Part shown: one piece after another, positions 25,741-39,800 of the stretch
Position numbering within the stretch: position 1 is the stretch's first letter
Layout of the letters: each line of letters opens with the position of its first letter
NCBI GenBank assembly: GCA_964036315.1
Contig: CAXIWW010000817.1
Location: 9,955,501 to 10,019,500 of the forward strand
Source: Acanthosepion esculentum
Lineage: Eukaryota > Mollusca > Cephalopoda > Sepiida > Sepiidae
Direction: 5' to 3'
Length of the DNA stretch: 64,000 nt
Notes under the pieces: generated by a model
Databases searched by the model: none
The model's input: the letters and a program-made list of their open reading frames with translations, nothing else
What the model was told of the DNA's origin: nothing
Position numbers and translations under genes: made by a program

Positions 25741-25860
25741 GCTATCAGCTGTGTTGCTGTTGGCACTTTTGCTATAAACAGGTGTGGTTCGCAAAAGTTC
25801 GCAAAAATATAAAAACTTGCGAACAACACCAGTTGATAGCAAAAGTGCCAACACACCACA
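25741..25860. repeat. Head-to-head junction J1 (minus to plus)
   Basis: The array switches from minus to plus inside the TTGCGAACAACACC box. Left arm GGTGTGGTTCGCAA (25,781-25,794) pairs with right arm TTGCGAACAACACC (25,817-25,830) with one mismatch. A second copy of GTTCGCAA (25,797-25,804) gives a competing perfect 8-bp stem with 25,817-25,824. Asymmetric marks give the junction a direction: CTATAAACAGGTGTGG on the left and GCCAACACACCACAGCTGG on the right. The same marks appear reversed at J2 and J3. Confidence 0.93.
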
Positions 25861-28809
25861 GCTGGTAGCAAAAGTGCCAACAGCTGATAGCAAAAGTGCC
25901 AACAGCTGATACCAAAAGTGCCAAAAGCTGATAGCAAAAGTGCCAACAGCTGATAGCAAAAGTGCCAACATCTGATAGCAAAAGTGCCAACAGCACAACA
26001 GTGCCAACTAGTCCTAGTTATGACTATAAACTACATCTGACAGCAAGGCTTCTGATCAGAAAGGGTCCAAGCTAGGAGCAAATAGTGACCCCCCACTAAA
26101 AAAAACACTTTGAAAGTATAAAAATACATGTTTATATAAATACTTGCGAACAACACCAGTTGATAGCAAAAGTGCCAACAGCACCACAGCTGATAGCAAA
26201 AGTGTCAACAACTGATAGCAAAAGTGCCAACAGCTGATAGCAAAAGTGCCAACAGCACCACAGTGCCAACTAGTCCTAGGTATGACTATAAACTACATCT
26301 GACAGCAAGGCTTCTGATCACAAAGGGTCCCAGCTATGAGCAAATAGTTACCCCCCACTAAAAAAAAACACTATGAAATATAAAAATACATGTTTATATA
26401 AAAACTTGCGAACAACACCAGTTGATAGCAAAAGTGCAAACAGCCCCAAAGCTGATAGCAAAAGTGCCAACAGCTGATAGCAAAAGTCCCAACAGCTGAT
26501 AGCAAAAGTGCCAACAGATGATAGCAAAAGGGCCAAAAGCTGATAGCAAAAGTGCCAACAGATGATATCAAAAGGGCCAAAAGCTGAAAGCAAAAGTGCC
26601 AAAAGCTGATAGCTAAAGTGCAAACAGCTGATAGCAAAAGTGCCAACAGCTGATACCAAAAGTGCCAACAGCTTATAGCAAAAGTTCCAACAGCTGATAG
26701 CAAAAGTGCCAACATCTGATAGCAAATGTGCCAACAGCACCACAGTGCCAACTAGTCCTAGGTATAACTATAAACTACATCTGACAGCAAGGCTTCTGAT
26801 CACAAAGGGTCCAAGCTATGAGCAAATAGTGACCCCCACTAAATAAAAACACTATGAAAGTATAAAAATAGATGTTTATATAAAAACTTGCGAACAACAC
26901 CAGTTGATAGCAAAAGTGCCAACAGCAACACAGCTGATAGCAAAAGTGCAAACAGCTGATAGCAAAAGTGCCAACAGCAGATAGCAAAAGTGCCAACAGC
27001 ACCACAGTGCAAACTAGTCCTAGGTATGACTATAAACTACATCTGACAGCAAGTCTTCTGACCACAAAGGGTCCCAGCTATGAGCAAATAGTGACCCCCC
27101 ACTAAGAAAAACACTATGAATGTATAAAAATACATGTTTATATAAAAACTTGCGAACAACACCAGTTGATAGCAAAAGTGCCAACAGCACCACAGCTGAT
27201 AGCAAAAGTGCCAACAGCTGATAGCAAAAGTGCCAACAGCTGCTAGCAAAAGTGCCAACAGCTGATAGCAAAAGTGCCAACAGCACCACAGTGCCAACTA
27301 GTCCTAGGTATGACTATAAACTACATCTGACAGCAAGGCTTCTGATTACAAAGGGTCCAAGCTATGAGCAAATAGTGACCACCCACTAAAAAAAAAAAAC
27401 ACTATGAAAGTATAAAAATACATGTTTATATAAAAAATTGCGAACAACACCAGTTGATAGCAAAAGTGCCAACAGCTGATAGCAAAAGTGCCAACAGCAC
27501 CACATTGCCAACTAGTCCTAGGTATGACTATAAACTACATCTGACAGTAAGTCTTCTGATCACAAAGTGTCCCAGCTATGAGCAAATAGTGACCCACCAC
27601 TAAAAAAAAACATTATGAATGTATAAAAATATATGTTTATATAAAAAAATGCGAACAACACCAGTTGATAGCAAAAGTGCCAACAGCAACACAGCTGATA
27701 GCAAAAGTGCCAACAGCTGATAGCAAAAGTGCCAACAGCTGATACCAAAAGTGCCAACAGCTCATAGCAAAAGTGCCAACAGCTGATAGCAAAAGTGCCA
27801 ACAGCACCACAGTGCCAACTAGTCCTAGGTATGATATAAACTACATCTGACAGTAAGGCTTCTGATCACAAAGGGTCCCAGCTGTGAGCAAATAGTTACC
27901 CCCCACTAAAAAAAAACACTATGAAAGTATAAAAATACATGTTTATATAAAAACTTGCGAACAACACCAGTTGATAGCAAAAGTACAAACAGCACCACAG
28001 CTGATAGCAAAAGTGCCAACAGCTGATAGCAAAAGTGCCAACAGCTGATAGCAAAAGTGCCAAAAGGTGATAGCAAAAGTGCCAACAGCTGATAATAAAA
28101 GTGCCAACAGATGATACCAAAAGTGCCAACAGCTGATAGCAAAAGTGCCAACAGCTGATAGCAAAAGTGCCAACAGCTGATAGCAAAAGTGCCGACAGCA
28201 TCACATTGCCAACTAGTCCTAGGTATGAATATAAACTACATCTGACAGCAAGGCTTCTGATCACAAAGTGTCCCAGCTATGAGCAAATAGTGACCCCACA
28301 CTAAAAAAAAACACTATGAATGTATAAAAATATATGTTTATATAAAAAATTGCGAACAACACCAGTTGATAGCAAAAGTGCCAACAGCACCACAGCTGAT
28401 AGCAAAAGTGCCAACAACTGATAGCAAAAGTGCCAACAACTGATAGCAAAAGTGCCAACAGCTGATAGCAAAATTGCCAACAGCACCACAGTGCATACTA
28501 GTCCTAGGTATGACTATAAACTACATCTAACAGCAAGGCTTCTGATCACAAAGGGTCCCAGCTATGAGAAAATAGTGACCCCCCACTAAAAAAAAACACT
28601 ATGTAAGTATAAAAATACATGTTTATATAAAAACTTGCGAACAACATCAGTTGATAGCAAAAGTGCCAATAGCACAACAGCTGATAGCAAAAGTGCCAAC
28701 AGCTGATAGCAAAAGTGCCAACAACTGATAGCAAAAGTGCCAACAGCTGATAGCAAAAGTGCCAACAGCACCACCGTGCCAACTAGTACTAGGTATGATA
28801 TAAACTACA

Positions 28810-29520
28810 TCTGACAGCAAGAATTCTGATCACAAAGGGCCCCAGCTATTAGCAAATAGTTACCCCCCACTAAAAAAAAACAATATGAAATATAAAAATA
28901 CATGTTTATATAAAAACTTGCGAACAACACCAGTTCATAGCAAAAGTGCAAACAGCCCCAAAGCTGATAGCAAAAGTGCCAACAGCTGATAGCAAAAGTC
29001 CCAACAGCTGATAGCAAAAGTGCCAACAGATGATAGCAAAAGGGCCAAAAGCTGAAAGCAAAAGTGCCAAAAGCTGATACCTAAATTGCAAACACCTGAT
29101 AGCAAAAGTGCCAACAGCTGATACCAAAAGTGCCAACAGCTGATAGCAAAAGTTCCACAGCTGATAGCAAAAGTGCCAACATCTGATAGCACCACAGTTC
29201 CAACAGCACCACAGTGCCAACTAGTCCTAGGTATGACTATAAATTACATCTGACAGCAAGGCTTCTGATCACAAAGGGTCCAAGCCATGAGCAAATAGTG
29301 ACCCCCACTAAATAAAAACACTATGAAAGTATAAAAATAGATGTTTATATAAAAACTTGCGAAGAACACCAATTGATAGCAAAAGTGCCAACAGCAACAC
29401 AGCTGATAGCAAAAGTGCAAACAGCTGATAGCAAAAGTGCCAACAGCTGATAGCAAAAGTGCCAACAGCACCACAGTGCAAACTAGTCCTAGGTATGACT
29501 ATAAACTACATCTGACAGCA
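28810..29520 (+). repeat. Copy of 26,300-27,050 (offset 2,512 falling to 2,469 bp)
   Basis: Both places share GCAAACAGCCCCAAAG, CAAAAGGGCCAAAAGCTG, CTGAAAGC and, in the next core, ACTAAATAAAAACAC with AATAGATGTTTATAT. The offset change of 43 bp corresponds to two monomers present only in the first copy. Confidence 0.87.
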
Positions 29521-30040
29521 AGTCTTCTGATCACAAAGGGTCCCAGCTCTGAGTAAATAGTTACCCCCACTAAAAATAAAACCACTATGAAAGTATAAAA
29601 ATACATGTTTATATAAAAACTTGCGAACAACACCAGTTGATAGCAAACGTGCCAACAGCACCACAGCTGATAGCAAAAGTGCCAACAGCTGATAGCAAAA
29701 GTGCCAACAGCTGATACCAAAAGTGCCAAAAGCTGATAGCAAATGTGCCAACAGCTGATAGCAAAAGTGCCAACAGATGATACCAAAAGTGCCAACAGCT
29801 GATAGCAAAAGTGCCAACAGCTGATAGCAAAAGTGCCAACAGATAATACAAAAAGTGCCAAAGGCTGATAGCAAATGTGCCAACAGCTCATAGCAAAAGT
29901 GCCAACAGCTGATAGCAAAAGTGCCAACAGATGATACCAAAAGGGCCAAAAGCTGAAAGCAAAAGTGCCAAAAGCTGATAGCTAAAGTTTAAACAGCTGA
30001 TAGCAAAAGTGCCAACAGCTGATACCAAAAGTGCCAACAG
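29500..30040 (+). repeat. Inverted relative of 18,340-19,140
   Basis: Core and array marks correspond in reverse complement: AAAACCACTATG in the core, GATAGCAAACGTGCC at the array start, AATACAAAAAGTGCC, CAAAAGGGCCAAAAGCTG and CTGATAGCTAAAG. The minus-block copy is longer because it carries the 185-bp internal duplication. Confidence 0.85.
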
Positions 30041-32919
30041 CTGATAGCAAAAGTGCCAACAGCTGAGAGCAAAAGTGCCAACAGCACCACAGTGTCAAGA
30101 AGTCCTAGGTATGACTATAAACTACATCTGACAGCAACGGGTTCTGATCACAAAGGGTCCAAGCTATGAGCAAATAGTTACCCCCCACTAAAAAAAAAAC
30201 ACTATGAAAGTATAAAAATACATGTTTATATACAAACTTGCGGACAACACCAGTTGATAGCAAAAGTGCCAATAGGAACACAGCTGATAGCAAAAGTGCC
30301 AACAGCTGATAGCAAAAGTGCCAACAGCTGATAGCAAAAGTGCCAACAGCACAACAGTGCCATCTAGTCCTAGGTATGACTATAAACTACATCTGACAGC
30401 AAGGCTTCTGATCACAAAGGGTCCCAGCTTTGAGCAAATAGTGACCCCCCACTACAAAAAAAACACTATGAATGTATAAAAATACATGTTTATATAAAAA
30501 CTTGCGAACAACACCAGTTGATAGCAAAAGTGTTAACAGCACCACAGCTGATAGCAAAAGTGCCAACAGCTGATAGCAAAAGTGCCAACAGCTGATAGCA
30601 AAAGTGCCAACAGCTGATAACAAAAGTGCCAACAGCTGATAGCAAAAGTGCCAACAGCTGATAGCAAAACGCCAACAGCTGATAACAAAAGTGCCAACAG
30701 CTGATAGCAAAAGTGCCAACAGCTGATAGCAAAAGTGACAACAGCTGATACCAAAAATGCCAAAAGCTGATAGAAAAAGTGCCAACAACTTATAGCAAAA
30801 GTGCCAACAGCTGATAGCAAAAGTGACAACAGCTGAAAGCAAAAGTGCCAAAAGCTGATAGCAAAAGTGCCAACAGCACCACTGTGCCAACTAGTCCTAG
30901 GTATGACTAAAAACTACATCTGACAGCAAGTCTTCTGATCACAAAGGGTCCCAGCTATGAGCAAATATTGACCCCCCCACTAAAAAAAAAAAACCTATGA
31001 ATGTATACATGTTTATATAAAACTTGCGAACAACACCAGTTGATAGCAAAAGAGCCAACAGCACCACAGCTGATAGCAAAAGTGCCAACAACTGATAGCA
31101 AAAGTGCCAACAGCTGATACCAAAAGTGCGAATAGCTGATAGCAAAAGTGCCAACATCTGATAGCAAAATTGCCAACAGCACCACAGTGCCAATTAGTCC
31201 TAGGTATGACTATAAACTACATCTGACAGCAAGGGTTCTGATCAAAAAGTGTCCCAGCTATGAGCAAATAGTTACCCACCACTAAAAAAAAAACACTATG
31301 AAAGTATAAAAATACATGTTTATATAAAAACTTGCGAACAACACCAGTTGATAGCAAAAGTGCCAACAGCAACACAGCTGATAGCAAAAGTGCCAACAGC
31401 TGATAGCAAAAGTGCCAACAGCTGATAGCAAAATGCCAAAAGCTGATAGCAAAAGTGCCAACAGCACCACATTGCCAACTAATGCTAGGTATGACTATAA
31501 ACTACATCTGACAGAAAGGCTACTGATCACAAAGGGTCCCAGCTATGAGCAAATAGTGACCCCCCACTAAAAAAAAACACTATGAATGTATAAAAATACA
31601 TGTTTATATAAAAACTTGCGAACAACACCAGTCTATAGCAAAAGTGCCAACAGCACTACAGCTGATAGCAAAAGTGCCAACAGCTGATAGCAAAAGTGCC
31701 AACAGCTGATAGCAAAAGTGCCAACTGCTGATAGCAAAAGTGACAACAGCACAACAGTGCCAACTAGTCCTAGGTATGACTATAAACTACATCCGACAGC
31801 AAGGCTTCTGATCACAAAGGGTCCCAGCTATGAGCAAATAGTGACCCCCGACTAAAAAAAAAACACTATGAAAGTATAAAAATACATGTTTATATAAAAA
31901 CTTGCAAACAACACCAGTTGATAGCACAAGTGCCAACAGCACCACAGCTGATAGCAAAAGTGCCAACAGCTGATAGCAAAAGTGCCAACAGCTGATAGTA
32001 AAAGTGCCAAAAGCTGATAGCAAAAGTGCCAACAGCTGATAGCAAAAGTGCCAACAGATGATAGCAAAAGTGCCAACAGCTGATAGCAAAGTGCCAACAG
32101 CTGATAGCAAAAGTGCCAACAGCTGATAGCAAAAGTGCCAACAGCTGATAGCAAAAGTGCCAACAGCTGATACCAAAAGTACCAACAGCTGATAGCAAAA
32201 GTGCCAACAGCACCACATTCCCAACTAGTCCTAGGTATGACTATAAACTACATCTGACAGCAAGGCTTCTGATCACAAACTGTCCCAGCTATGAGCAAAT
32301 AGTGACCCCCCACTAAAAAAAAAACACTATGAAAGTATAAAAATACATGTTTGTATAAAAACTTGCGAACAACACCAGTTGATAGTAAAAGTGCCAACAG
32401 CACCACAGCTGATAGCAAAAGTGCCAACAGCTGATAGAAAAATGTAAACAGCTGATAGCAAAAGTGCCTACAGCTGATACCAAAAGTGCCAAAAGCTGAT
32501 AGCAAAAGTGCCAACAGCTGATAGCAAAAGTGCCAACAGCTGATAGCAAAAGTGCCAACAGCACCACAGTGCCAATAGTCCTAGGTATGACTATAAACTA
32601 CATCTGACAGCAAGGCTTCTGATCTCAAAGGGTCCCAGCTATGAGCAAATAGTGACCCCCCACTAAAAAAAAACACTATGAATGTATAAAAATAGATGTT
32701 TATATAAAAACTTGCGAACAACACCAGTTTATAGCGAAAGTGCCAACAGCACCACAGCAGATAGCAAAAGTGCTAACAGCTGATAGCAAAAGTGCCAAAA
32801 GCTGATAGCAAAAGTACCAAAAGCTGATAGAAAAAGTGCCAACAGCACCACATTGCCAACTAGTCCTAGGTTTGACTATAAACTACATCTGACAGCAAGG
32901 CTTCTGATCACAAAGGGTC

Positions 32920-33180
32920 CCATCTCTGAGCAAATAGTGACCATCCACTAAAAAAAAACACTTTGAATGTATAAAAATACATGTTTATATAAAAACTTGC
33001 GAACAACACCAGTTGTTAGATAAAATGCCAACAGCACCACAGCTGATAGCAAAAGTGCCAACAGTTGATAGTAAAAGTGCCAAAATGTGATAGCAAAAGT
33101 GCCAACAGCACCACATTGCCAAATAGTCCTAGGTATGACTATAAACAACATCTGACAGCAAGGCTTCTGATCACAAAGGG
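32920..33180 (+). repeat. Inverted relative of 52,480-52,750
   Basis: Two successive cores match in reverse complement and in order: CCCATCTCTGAGC with a TCCACTAAA tract followed by CACTTTGAATG, then CATTGCCAAATAGTCC with ATAAACAACATCTGAC. Confidence 0.83.
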
Positions 33181-34129
33181 TCCCATCTCTGAGCAAATAG
33201 TGACCGTCCACTAAAAGAAAACACTATGAATGTATAAAAATACATGTTTATATAAAAACTTGCGAACAACAGCAGTTGATAGCAAAAGTGCCAACAGCAC
33301 CACAGCTGATAGCAAAAGTGCCAACAGCTGATAGCAAAAGTGCCAACAGCACCACAGTGCCAACTAGTCCTAGGTATGATTATAAACAACTTCTGACAGC
33401 AAGGCTTCTGATCACAAATGGTCCCAGCTATGAGCAAATAGTGACCCCACACAAAAAAAAACACTATGAAAGTATAAAAATACATGTTTCTATAAAAACT
33501 TGCGAACAACACCAGTTGATAGCAAAAGTGCAAACAGCACCACAGCCGATAGCAAAAGTGCCACAGCTGATAGCAAAAGTGCCAACAGCTGATAGCAAAA
33601 GTGCCAACAGCTGATAGCAAAAGTGCCAAAAGCTGATAGCAAAAGTGCCAACAGCTGATAGCAAAAGTGCCAACAGATGACACCAAAATTGCCAACAGCG
33701 GATAGCAAAATGCCAGGGGCTGATAGCAAATGTGCCAACAGCTGATAGCAAAAGTGCCAACAGCTGATACCAAAAGTGCCAAAAGCTGATAGCAAAAGTG
33801 CCAACAGCTGATAGCAAAAGTGCCAACAGCACCACAGTGCCAACTAGTCTTAGGTATGACTATAAACTACATCTGACAGCAAGGCTTCTGATCACAAATG
33901 GTCCCAGCTATGAGCAAATAGTGACACCCCACTAAAAAAAAACTACGAAAGTATAAAAATACATGTTTATATAAAAACTTGCGAACAAGGCCTGTTGATA
34001 GCAAAAGTGCCAACAGCACCACAGCTGATAGCAAAAGTGCCAACAGCTGATAGCAAGAGTGCCAACAGCACCACAGTGCCAACTAGTCCTAGGTATGACT
34101 ATAAACTATATCTGACAGCAAGTCTTCTG

Positions 34130-34390
34130 ATCACAAAGGGTCCCAGCTATGAGCAAATAGTGACCCCCCACTAAAAGAAAACATTATGAATGTATAAAAA
34201 TACATGTTAATATAAAAACTTGCGAACAACAGCAGTTGATAGCAAAAGTGCCAACAGCACCACAGCTGATAGCAAAAGTGCCAAGAGCTGAGAGCAAAAG
34301 TGCCAACAGCTGATACCAAAAGTGCCAACAGCTGATAGCAAAAGTGCCAACAGCTGATAGCAAAAGTGCCAACAGCACCACAGTGCCAAC
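34130..34390 (+). repeat. Inverted relative of 54,279-54,545
   Basis: Shared marks in reverse complement: ACTAAAAGAAAAC tract, GAACAACAGCAGTTG, a CTGAGAGC monomer followed by a CTGATACC monomer, and the same array length. Confidence 0.84.
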
Positions 34391-35849
34391 TAGTCCTAGG
34401 TATGTCTATAAACTACATCTGACAGCAAGGCTTCTGATCACAAAGGGTCACAGCTATGAGAAAATAGTGACCCCCCACTAAAAAAAAAAACACTATGAAA
34501 GTATAAAAATACATGTTTATATAAAAACTTGTTAACAACACCAGTTGATAGCAAAAGTGCCAACAGCACGACAGCTGATAGCAAAAGTGCCAACAGCTGA
34601 TAGCAAAAGTGCCAACAGGTGATAGCAAAAGCGCCAACAACTGATAGCAAATGTGCCAACAGCACCACAGCTGATAGCAAAATGCCAACAGCTGATAGCA
34701 AAAGTGCCAACAGCACCACAGTGCCAACTAGTCCTAGGTATGACTATAAACTACATCTGACAGGAAGTCTTCTGATCACAAAGGGTCCCAGCTATGAGCA
34801 AATAGTGAACCCCACTAAAAAAAAAACAATATGAAAGTATGAAAATACATGTTTATATAAAAACTTGCCAACAGCACCAGTTGATAGTAAAAGTGCCAAC
34901 AGCACCACAGCTGATAGCAAAAGTGCCAACAGCTGATAGCAAAAGTGCAAACAGCTGATAGCAAAAGTACAAAAAGCTGATAGCAAAAGTGCCAACAGCA
35001 CCACAGCTGATAGCAAAATGCCAACAGCTGATAGCAAATGTGCCAACAGCTGATAGCAAAAGTGCCAACAGCACCACAATGCCAAATAGTCCTAGGTATG
35101 ATTATAACATACATCTGACAGCAAGTCTTCTGATAACAAAGGGTCCAAGCTATGAGCAAATAGTGACCCCCCACTAAAAAAAAACACTATGAAAGTATAA
35201 AAATACATTTTTATATAAAAACTTGCGAACAACACCAGTTGATAGCAAAAGTGCCAACAGCACCACAGCTGATAGCAAAAGTGCCAACAGCTGATAGCAA
35301 AAGTGCCAACAGCTGATAGCAAAAGTGCCAACAGCCGATAGCTAAAGTGCCAACAGCTGATAGCAAAAGTGCCAAGAGCAACGCATTGCCAACTAGTCCT
35401 AGGTATGACTATAAACTACATCTGATAGCAAGGCTTCTGATCACAAAGGGTTCCAGCTATGAGCAAATAGTTACCCCCCACTAAAAAAAAACACTATGAA
35501 ATTATAAAAATACATGTTTACATAAAAACTTGCGAACAACACTAGTTGATAGCAAAAGTGCAAACAGCACCACAGCTGATAGCAAAAGTGCCAACAGGTG
35601 ATAGCAAAAGTGCCAACAGCTGATAGCAAAAGTGACAACAGCTGATACCAAAAGTGCCATAAGCTGATAGCAAAAGTTCCAACAGCTGATAGCAAAAGTG
35701 ATAACAGCTGATAGCAAAAGTGCCGAAAGCTAATAGCAAAACGGCCAACAGCACCACAGTGCCAACTAGTCATAGGTATGACTATAAACTACATCTGACA
35801 GCAAGTCTTCTGATCACAAAGGGTCCCAGCTATGAGCAAATAGTGACCC

Positions 35850-36520
35850 CCACTAAAAAAAAACATTATGAAAGTATAAAAATACATGTTTATATAAAAA
35901 CTTGCGAACAACAACAGTTGATAGCAAAAATGCAAACAACACCACAGCTCATAGCAAAAGTGCCAACAGCTGATAGCAAAAGTGCCAACAGCTGATAGCA
36001 AAAGTGCATAAAGCTGATAGCAAAAGTGCCAACAGCTGATAGAAAAAGTGTCAACAACTGATAGCAAAAGTGCCAACAGCTGATTTCAAATGTGGCAAAA
36101 GCTGATAGCAAAAGTACCAACAGCTGATAGCAAAAGTGCCAACAGCTGATAGCAAAAGTACCAACAGCTGATAGCAAAAGTGCCAACAGATGAAACCAAA
36201 AGTGCCAAAAGCTGATAGCAAAAGTGCCAACAGCTGATAGCAAAAGTGCCAACAGCTGATAGCAAAAGTGCCAACAACTGGTAGCAAAAGTTCCAACAGC
36301 ACCACAGTGCCAACTAGTCCTAGATATGACTATAAACTACATATGACAGCAAGGCTTCTGATCATAAAGGGTACCAGCTGTGAGCAAATATATGACCCCC
36401 CACTGAAGAAAAAAACACTATGAAAGTATAAAAATACAGGTTTATATAAAAACTTGCGAACAACACCAGTTTATAGCAAAAGTGCCAACAGCACCACAGC
36501 TGATAGCAAAAGTGCACACA
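35850..36520 (+). repeat. Founder-like copy of a 670-bp segment found three times
   Basis: Copies at 35,850-36,520, 36,993-37,663 and 39,538-40,208 (offsets 1,143 and 2,545) share ACAACAACAGTTGATAGC, GTGCATAAAGCTG, ATTTCAAATGTGG, GATGAAACC, CAACTGGTAGC and the core with CTGTGAGCAAATATATGACC and ACTGAAGAAAAAAACAC. The first copy differs slightly (CACAGC and AAGGGTACC); the later two are closer to each other. Confidence 0.88.
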
Positions 36521-36819
36521 GCTGATAGCTAAAGTGCCAACAGCTGATAGCAAAAGTGCCAACAGCACCACATTGCCAACTAGTCCTAGGTATGACTATA
36601 AACTACATCTGACAGCAAGGCTTCTGATCACAAAGGGTCCCAGCTATGAGCAAATAGTGACCCCCACTAAAAAAAAAACACTATGAAAGTATAAAAATAC
36701 ATGTTTATATAAAAATTTGCGAACAACACCAGTTGATAGCAAAAGTGCCAACAGCACCACAGCTCATAGCAAAAGTGCCAAGAGCTGATTGCAAAAGTGC
36801 CAACAGCTGATAGGAAAAG

Positions 36820-39800
36820 TGCCAACAGCTGATAGCAAAAGTGCCAGCAGCTGATAGCAAAAGTGCCAACAGCTGATAGCAAAAGTGCCAACAGCACCAC
36901 AGTGCCAACTAATCCTAGGTATGACTATAAACTACATCTGACATAAGGCTTCTGATCAAAAATGGTCCCAGCTATGAGCAAATAGTGATCCCCCATTAAA
37001 AAAAAACATTATGAAAGTATAAAAATACATGTTTATATAAAAACTAGCGAACAACAACAGTTGATAGCAAAAATGCAAACAACACCACAGCTCATAGCAA
37101 AAGTGCCAACAGCTGATAGCAAAAGTGCCAACAGCTGATAGCAAAAGTGCATAAAGCTGATAGCAAAAGTGCCAACAGCTGATAGAAAAAGTGTCAACAG
37201 CTGATAGCAAAAGTGCCAACAGCTGATTTCAAATGTGGCAAAAGCTGATAGCAAAAGTACCAACAGCTGATAGCAAAAGTGCCAACAGCTGATAGCAAAA
37301 GTACCAACAGCTGATAGCAAAAGTGCCAACAGATGAAACCAAAAGTGCCAAAAGCTGATAGCAAAAGTGCCAACAGCTGATAGCAAAAGTGCCAACAGCT
37401 GATAGCAAAAGTGCCAACAACTGGTAGCAAAAGTTCCAACAGCACCACAGTGCCAACTAGTCCTAGATATGACTATAAACTACATATGACAGCAAGGCTT
37501 CTGATCATAAAGGTTACCAGCTGTGAGCAAATATATGACCCCCCACTGAAGAAAAAAACACTATTAAAGTATAAAAATACAGGTTTATATAAAAACTTGC
37601 GAACAACACAAGTTTATAGCAAAAGTGCCAACAGCACCACAGCTGATAGCAAAAGTGCAAACAGCTGATAGCAAAATTGACAACAGCTGATAGCAAAAGT
37701 GCCAACAGCTGATAGCAAAAGTGCCAACAGCACCACAGTGCTAACTAGTCCTAGGTATGACTATAAACTACATCTGACAGCAAGGCTTCTGATCAAAAAT
37801 GGTCCCAGCTATGAGCAAATACTGACCCCCCACTAAAAAAAAAACTATATGAAAGTATAAAAATACATGTTTATATGAAAACTAGCGAACAACTCCAGTT
37901 AATAGGAAAAGTGCCAACAGAACCACAACTGATAGCAAAAGTGCCAACAGCTGATAGCAAAAGTGCCAACAGCTGATACCAAAAGTGCCAAAAGCTGATA
38001 GCAAAAGTGCCAACAACTGATAGCAAAAGTGACAACAGCTGATAGCAAAAGTGCCAACAGCTGATACCAATTTTGCCAAAAGCTGATAGCAAAAGTGCCA
38101 ACAGCTGATAGCAAAAGTGCAAACAGCTGATAGCAAAAGTGCCAACAGCACCACAGTGCTAACTGGTCCTAGGTATGACTATAAACTACATCTGACAGCA
38201 AGGCTTCTGATCCCAAAGGGTCCCAGCTATGAGCAAATAGTGACCCCCCACTAAAAAAAAAACACTATGAAAGTATAAATATACATGTTTATATAAACAC
38301 TTGCGAACAACACCAGTTGATAGCAAAAGTGCCAACAGCACCACAGCTGATAGCGAAAGTGCCAACAGCTGATAGCAAATGTGTCAACAGCTGATAGCAA
38401 AAGTGCCAGCAGCTGATAGCAAACGTGCCAACAGCTGATAGCAAAAGTGCCAACAGCACCGCAGTGCCAACTAGTCCTAGGTATGACTATAAACTACATC
38501 TGACAGCAAGGCTTCTGATCACAAAGGGTCCCAGCTATGATCAAATAGTTACCCCCACTAAAAAAAAAAAAAATGAAAGTATAAAATACATGTTTATATT
38601 AAAACTTGCGAACAACACCAGTTGATAGCAAAAGTGCAAACAGCACCACAGCTGATAGCAAAAGTGCCAACAGCTGATAGCAAATGTGCCAACAGCTGAT
38701 TTCAAAAGTGCCAAAAGCTGATAGCAAAATGCCAACAGCTGATAGCAAAAGTGCCAACAGCTGATAGCAAAAGTGCCAAAAGCTGAGAGCAAAAGTGCCG
38801 ACAGCTGATAGCAAATGTGCCAACAGCTCATAGCAAAAGCGCCAACAGCACCACAGTGCCAACTAGTCCTAGATATGATTATAAACTACATCTGACATCA
38901 AGGCTTCCGATCACAAAAGGTACCAGCTATGAGCAAATAGTGACACCCCACTAAAGAAAAACACTATGAATGTATAAAAATACATGTTTATATAAAAACT
39001 TGCGAACAACACCAGTTGATAGCAAAAGTGCCAACAGCACCACAGCTGATAGCAAAAGTGCCAACAGCTGATAGCAAAAGTGCAAACAGCTGATAGCAAA
39101 AGTGCCAAAAGCACCACAGTGCCAACTAGTCCTAGGTATTAATATAAACTACATCTGACAGCAAGTCTTCTGATCACAAAGTGTCCCAGCTATGAGAAAA
39201 TAGTGAACCCCCACTAAAAAAAACACTATGAATGTATAAAAATACATGTTTATATAAAAACTTGCGAACAACACCAGTTGATAGCAAAAGTGCCAACAGC
39301 ACCACAGCTGATAGCAAAAGTGCCAACAGCTGATAGCAAAAGTGCCAGCAGCTGATAGCAAAAGTGCCAACAGCTGATAGCAAAAGTGCCAGCAGCTGAT
39401 AGCAAAAGTGCCAACAGCTGATAGCAAAAGTGCCAACAGCACCACAGTGCCAACTAATCCTAGGTATGACTATAAACTACATCTGACATAAGGCTTCTGA
39501 TCAAAAATGGTCCCAGCTATGAGCAAATAGTGATCCCCCATTAAAAAAAAACATTATGAAAGTATAAAAATACATGTTTATATAAAAACTAGCGAACAAC
39601 AACAGTTGATAGCAAAAATGCAAACAACACCACAGCTCATAGCAAAAGTGCCAACAGCTGATAGCAAAAGTGCCAACAGCTGATAGCAAAAGTGCATAAA
39701 GCTGATAGCAAAAGTGCCAACAGCTGATAGAAAAAGTGTCAACAGCTGATAGCAAAAGTGCCAACAGCTGATTTCAAATGTGGCAAAAGCTGATAGCAAA

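Larger units (their letters stand above)
15644..25806 (-). repeat. Satellite block 2, minus orientation
   Basis: The same satellite appears reverse-complemented: monomers read CTATCAGCTG and cores read CCTAGGACTAGT on the plus strand. The block opens abruptly inside a core (AAACATGTATTTTTATGC) after the 15.64 kb breakpoint. It contains the longest monomer run of the window (18,318-19,148, n=28), a run of boundary cassettes at 19.16-19.50 kb, the most regular tract (seven 285-bp units, 20,961-22,957) and a roughly 1,011-bp-offset duplication at 23.4-25.1 kb. It ends at the head-to-head junction near 25.8 kb. No gene is seen. Confidence 0.95.

Noticed and set aside
25741..25860. Head-to-head junction as inverted terminal repeats of a DNA transposon
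   Set aside because: The arms are ordinary satellite cores that continue as array. There is no internal unique sequence, transposase frame or target-site duplication.
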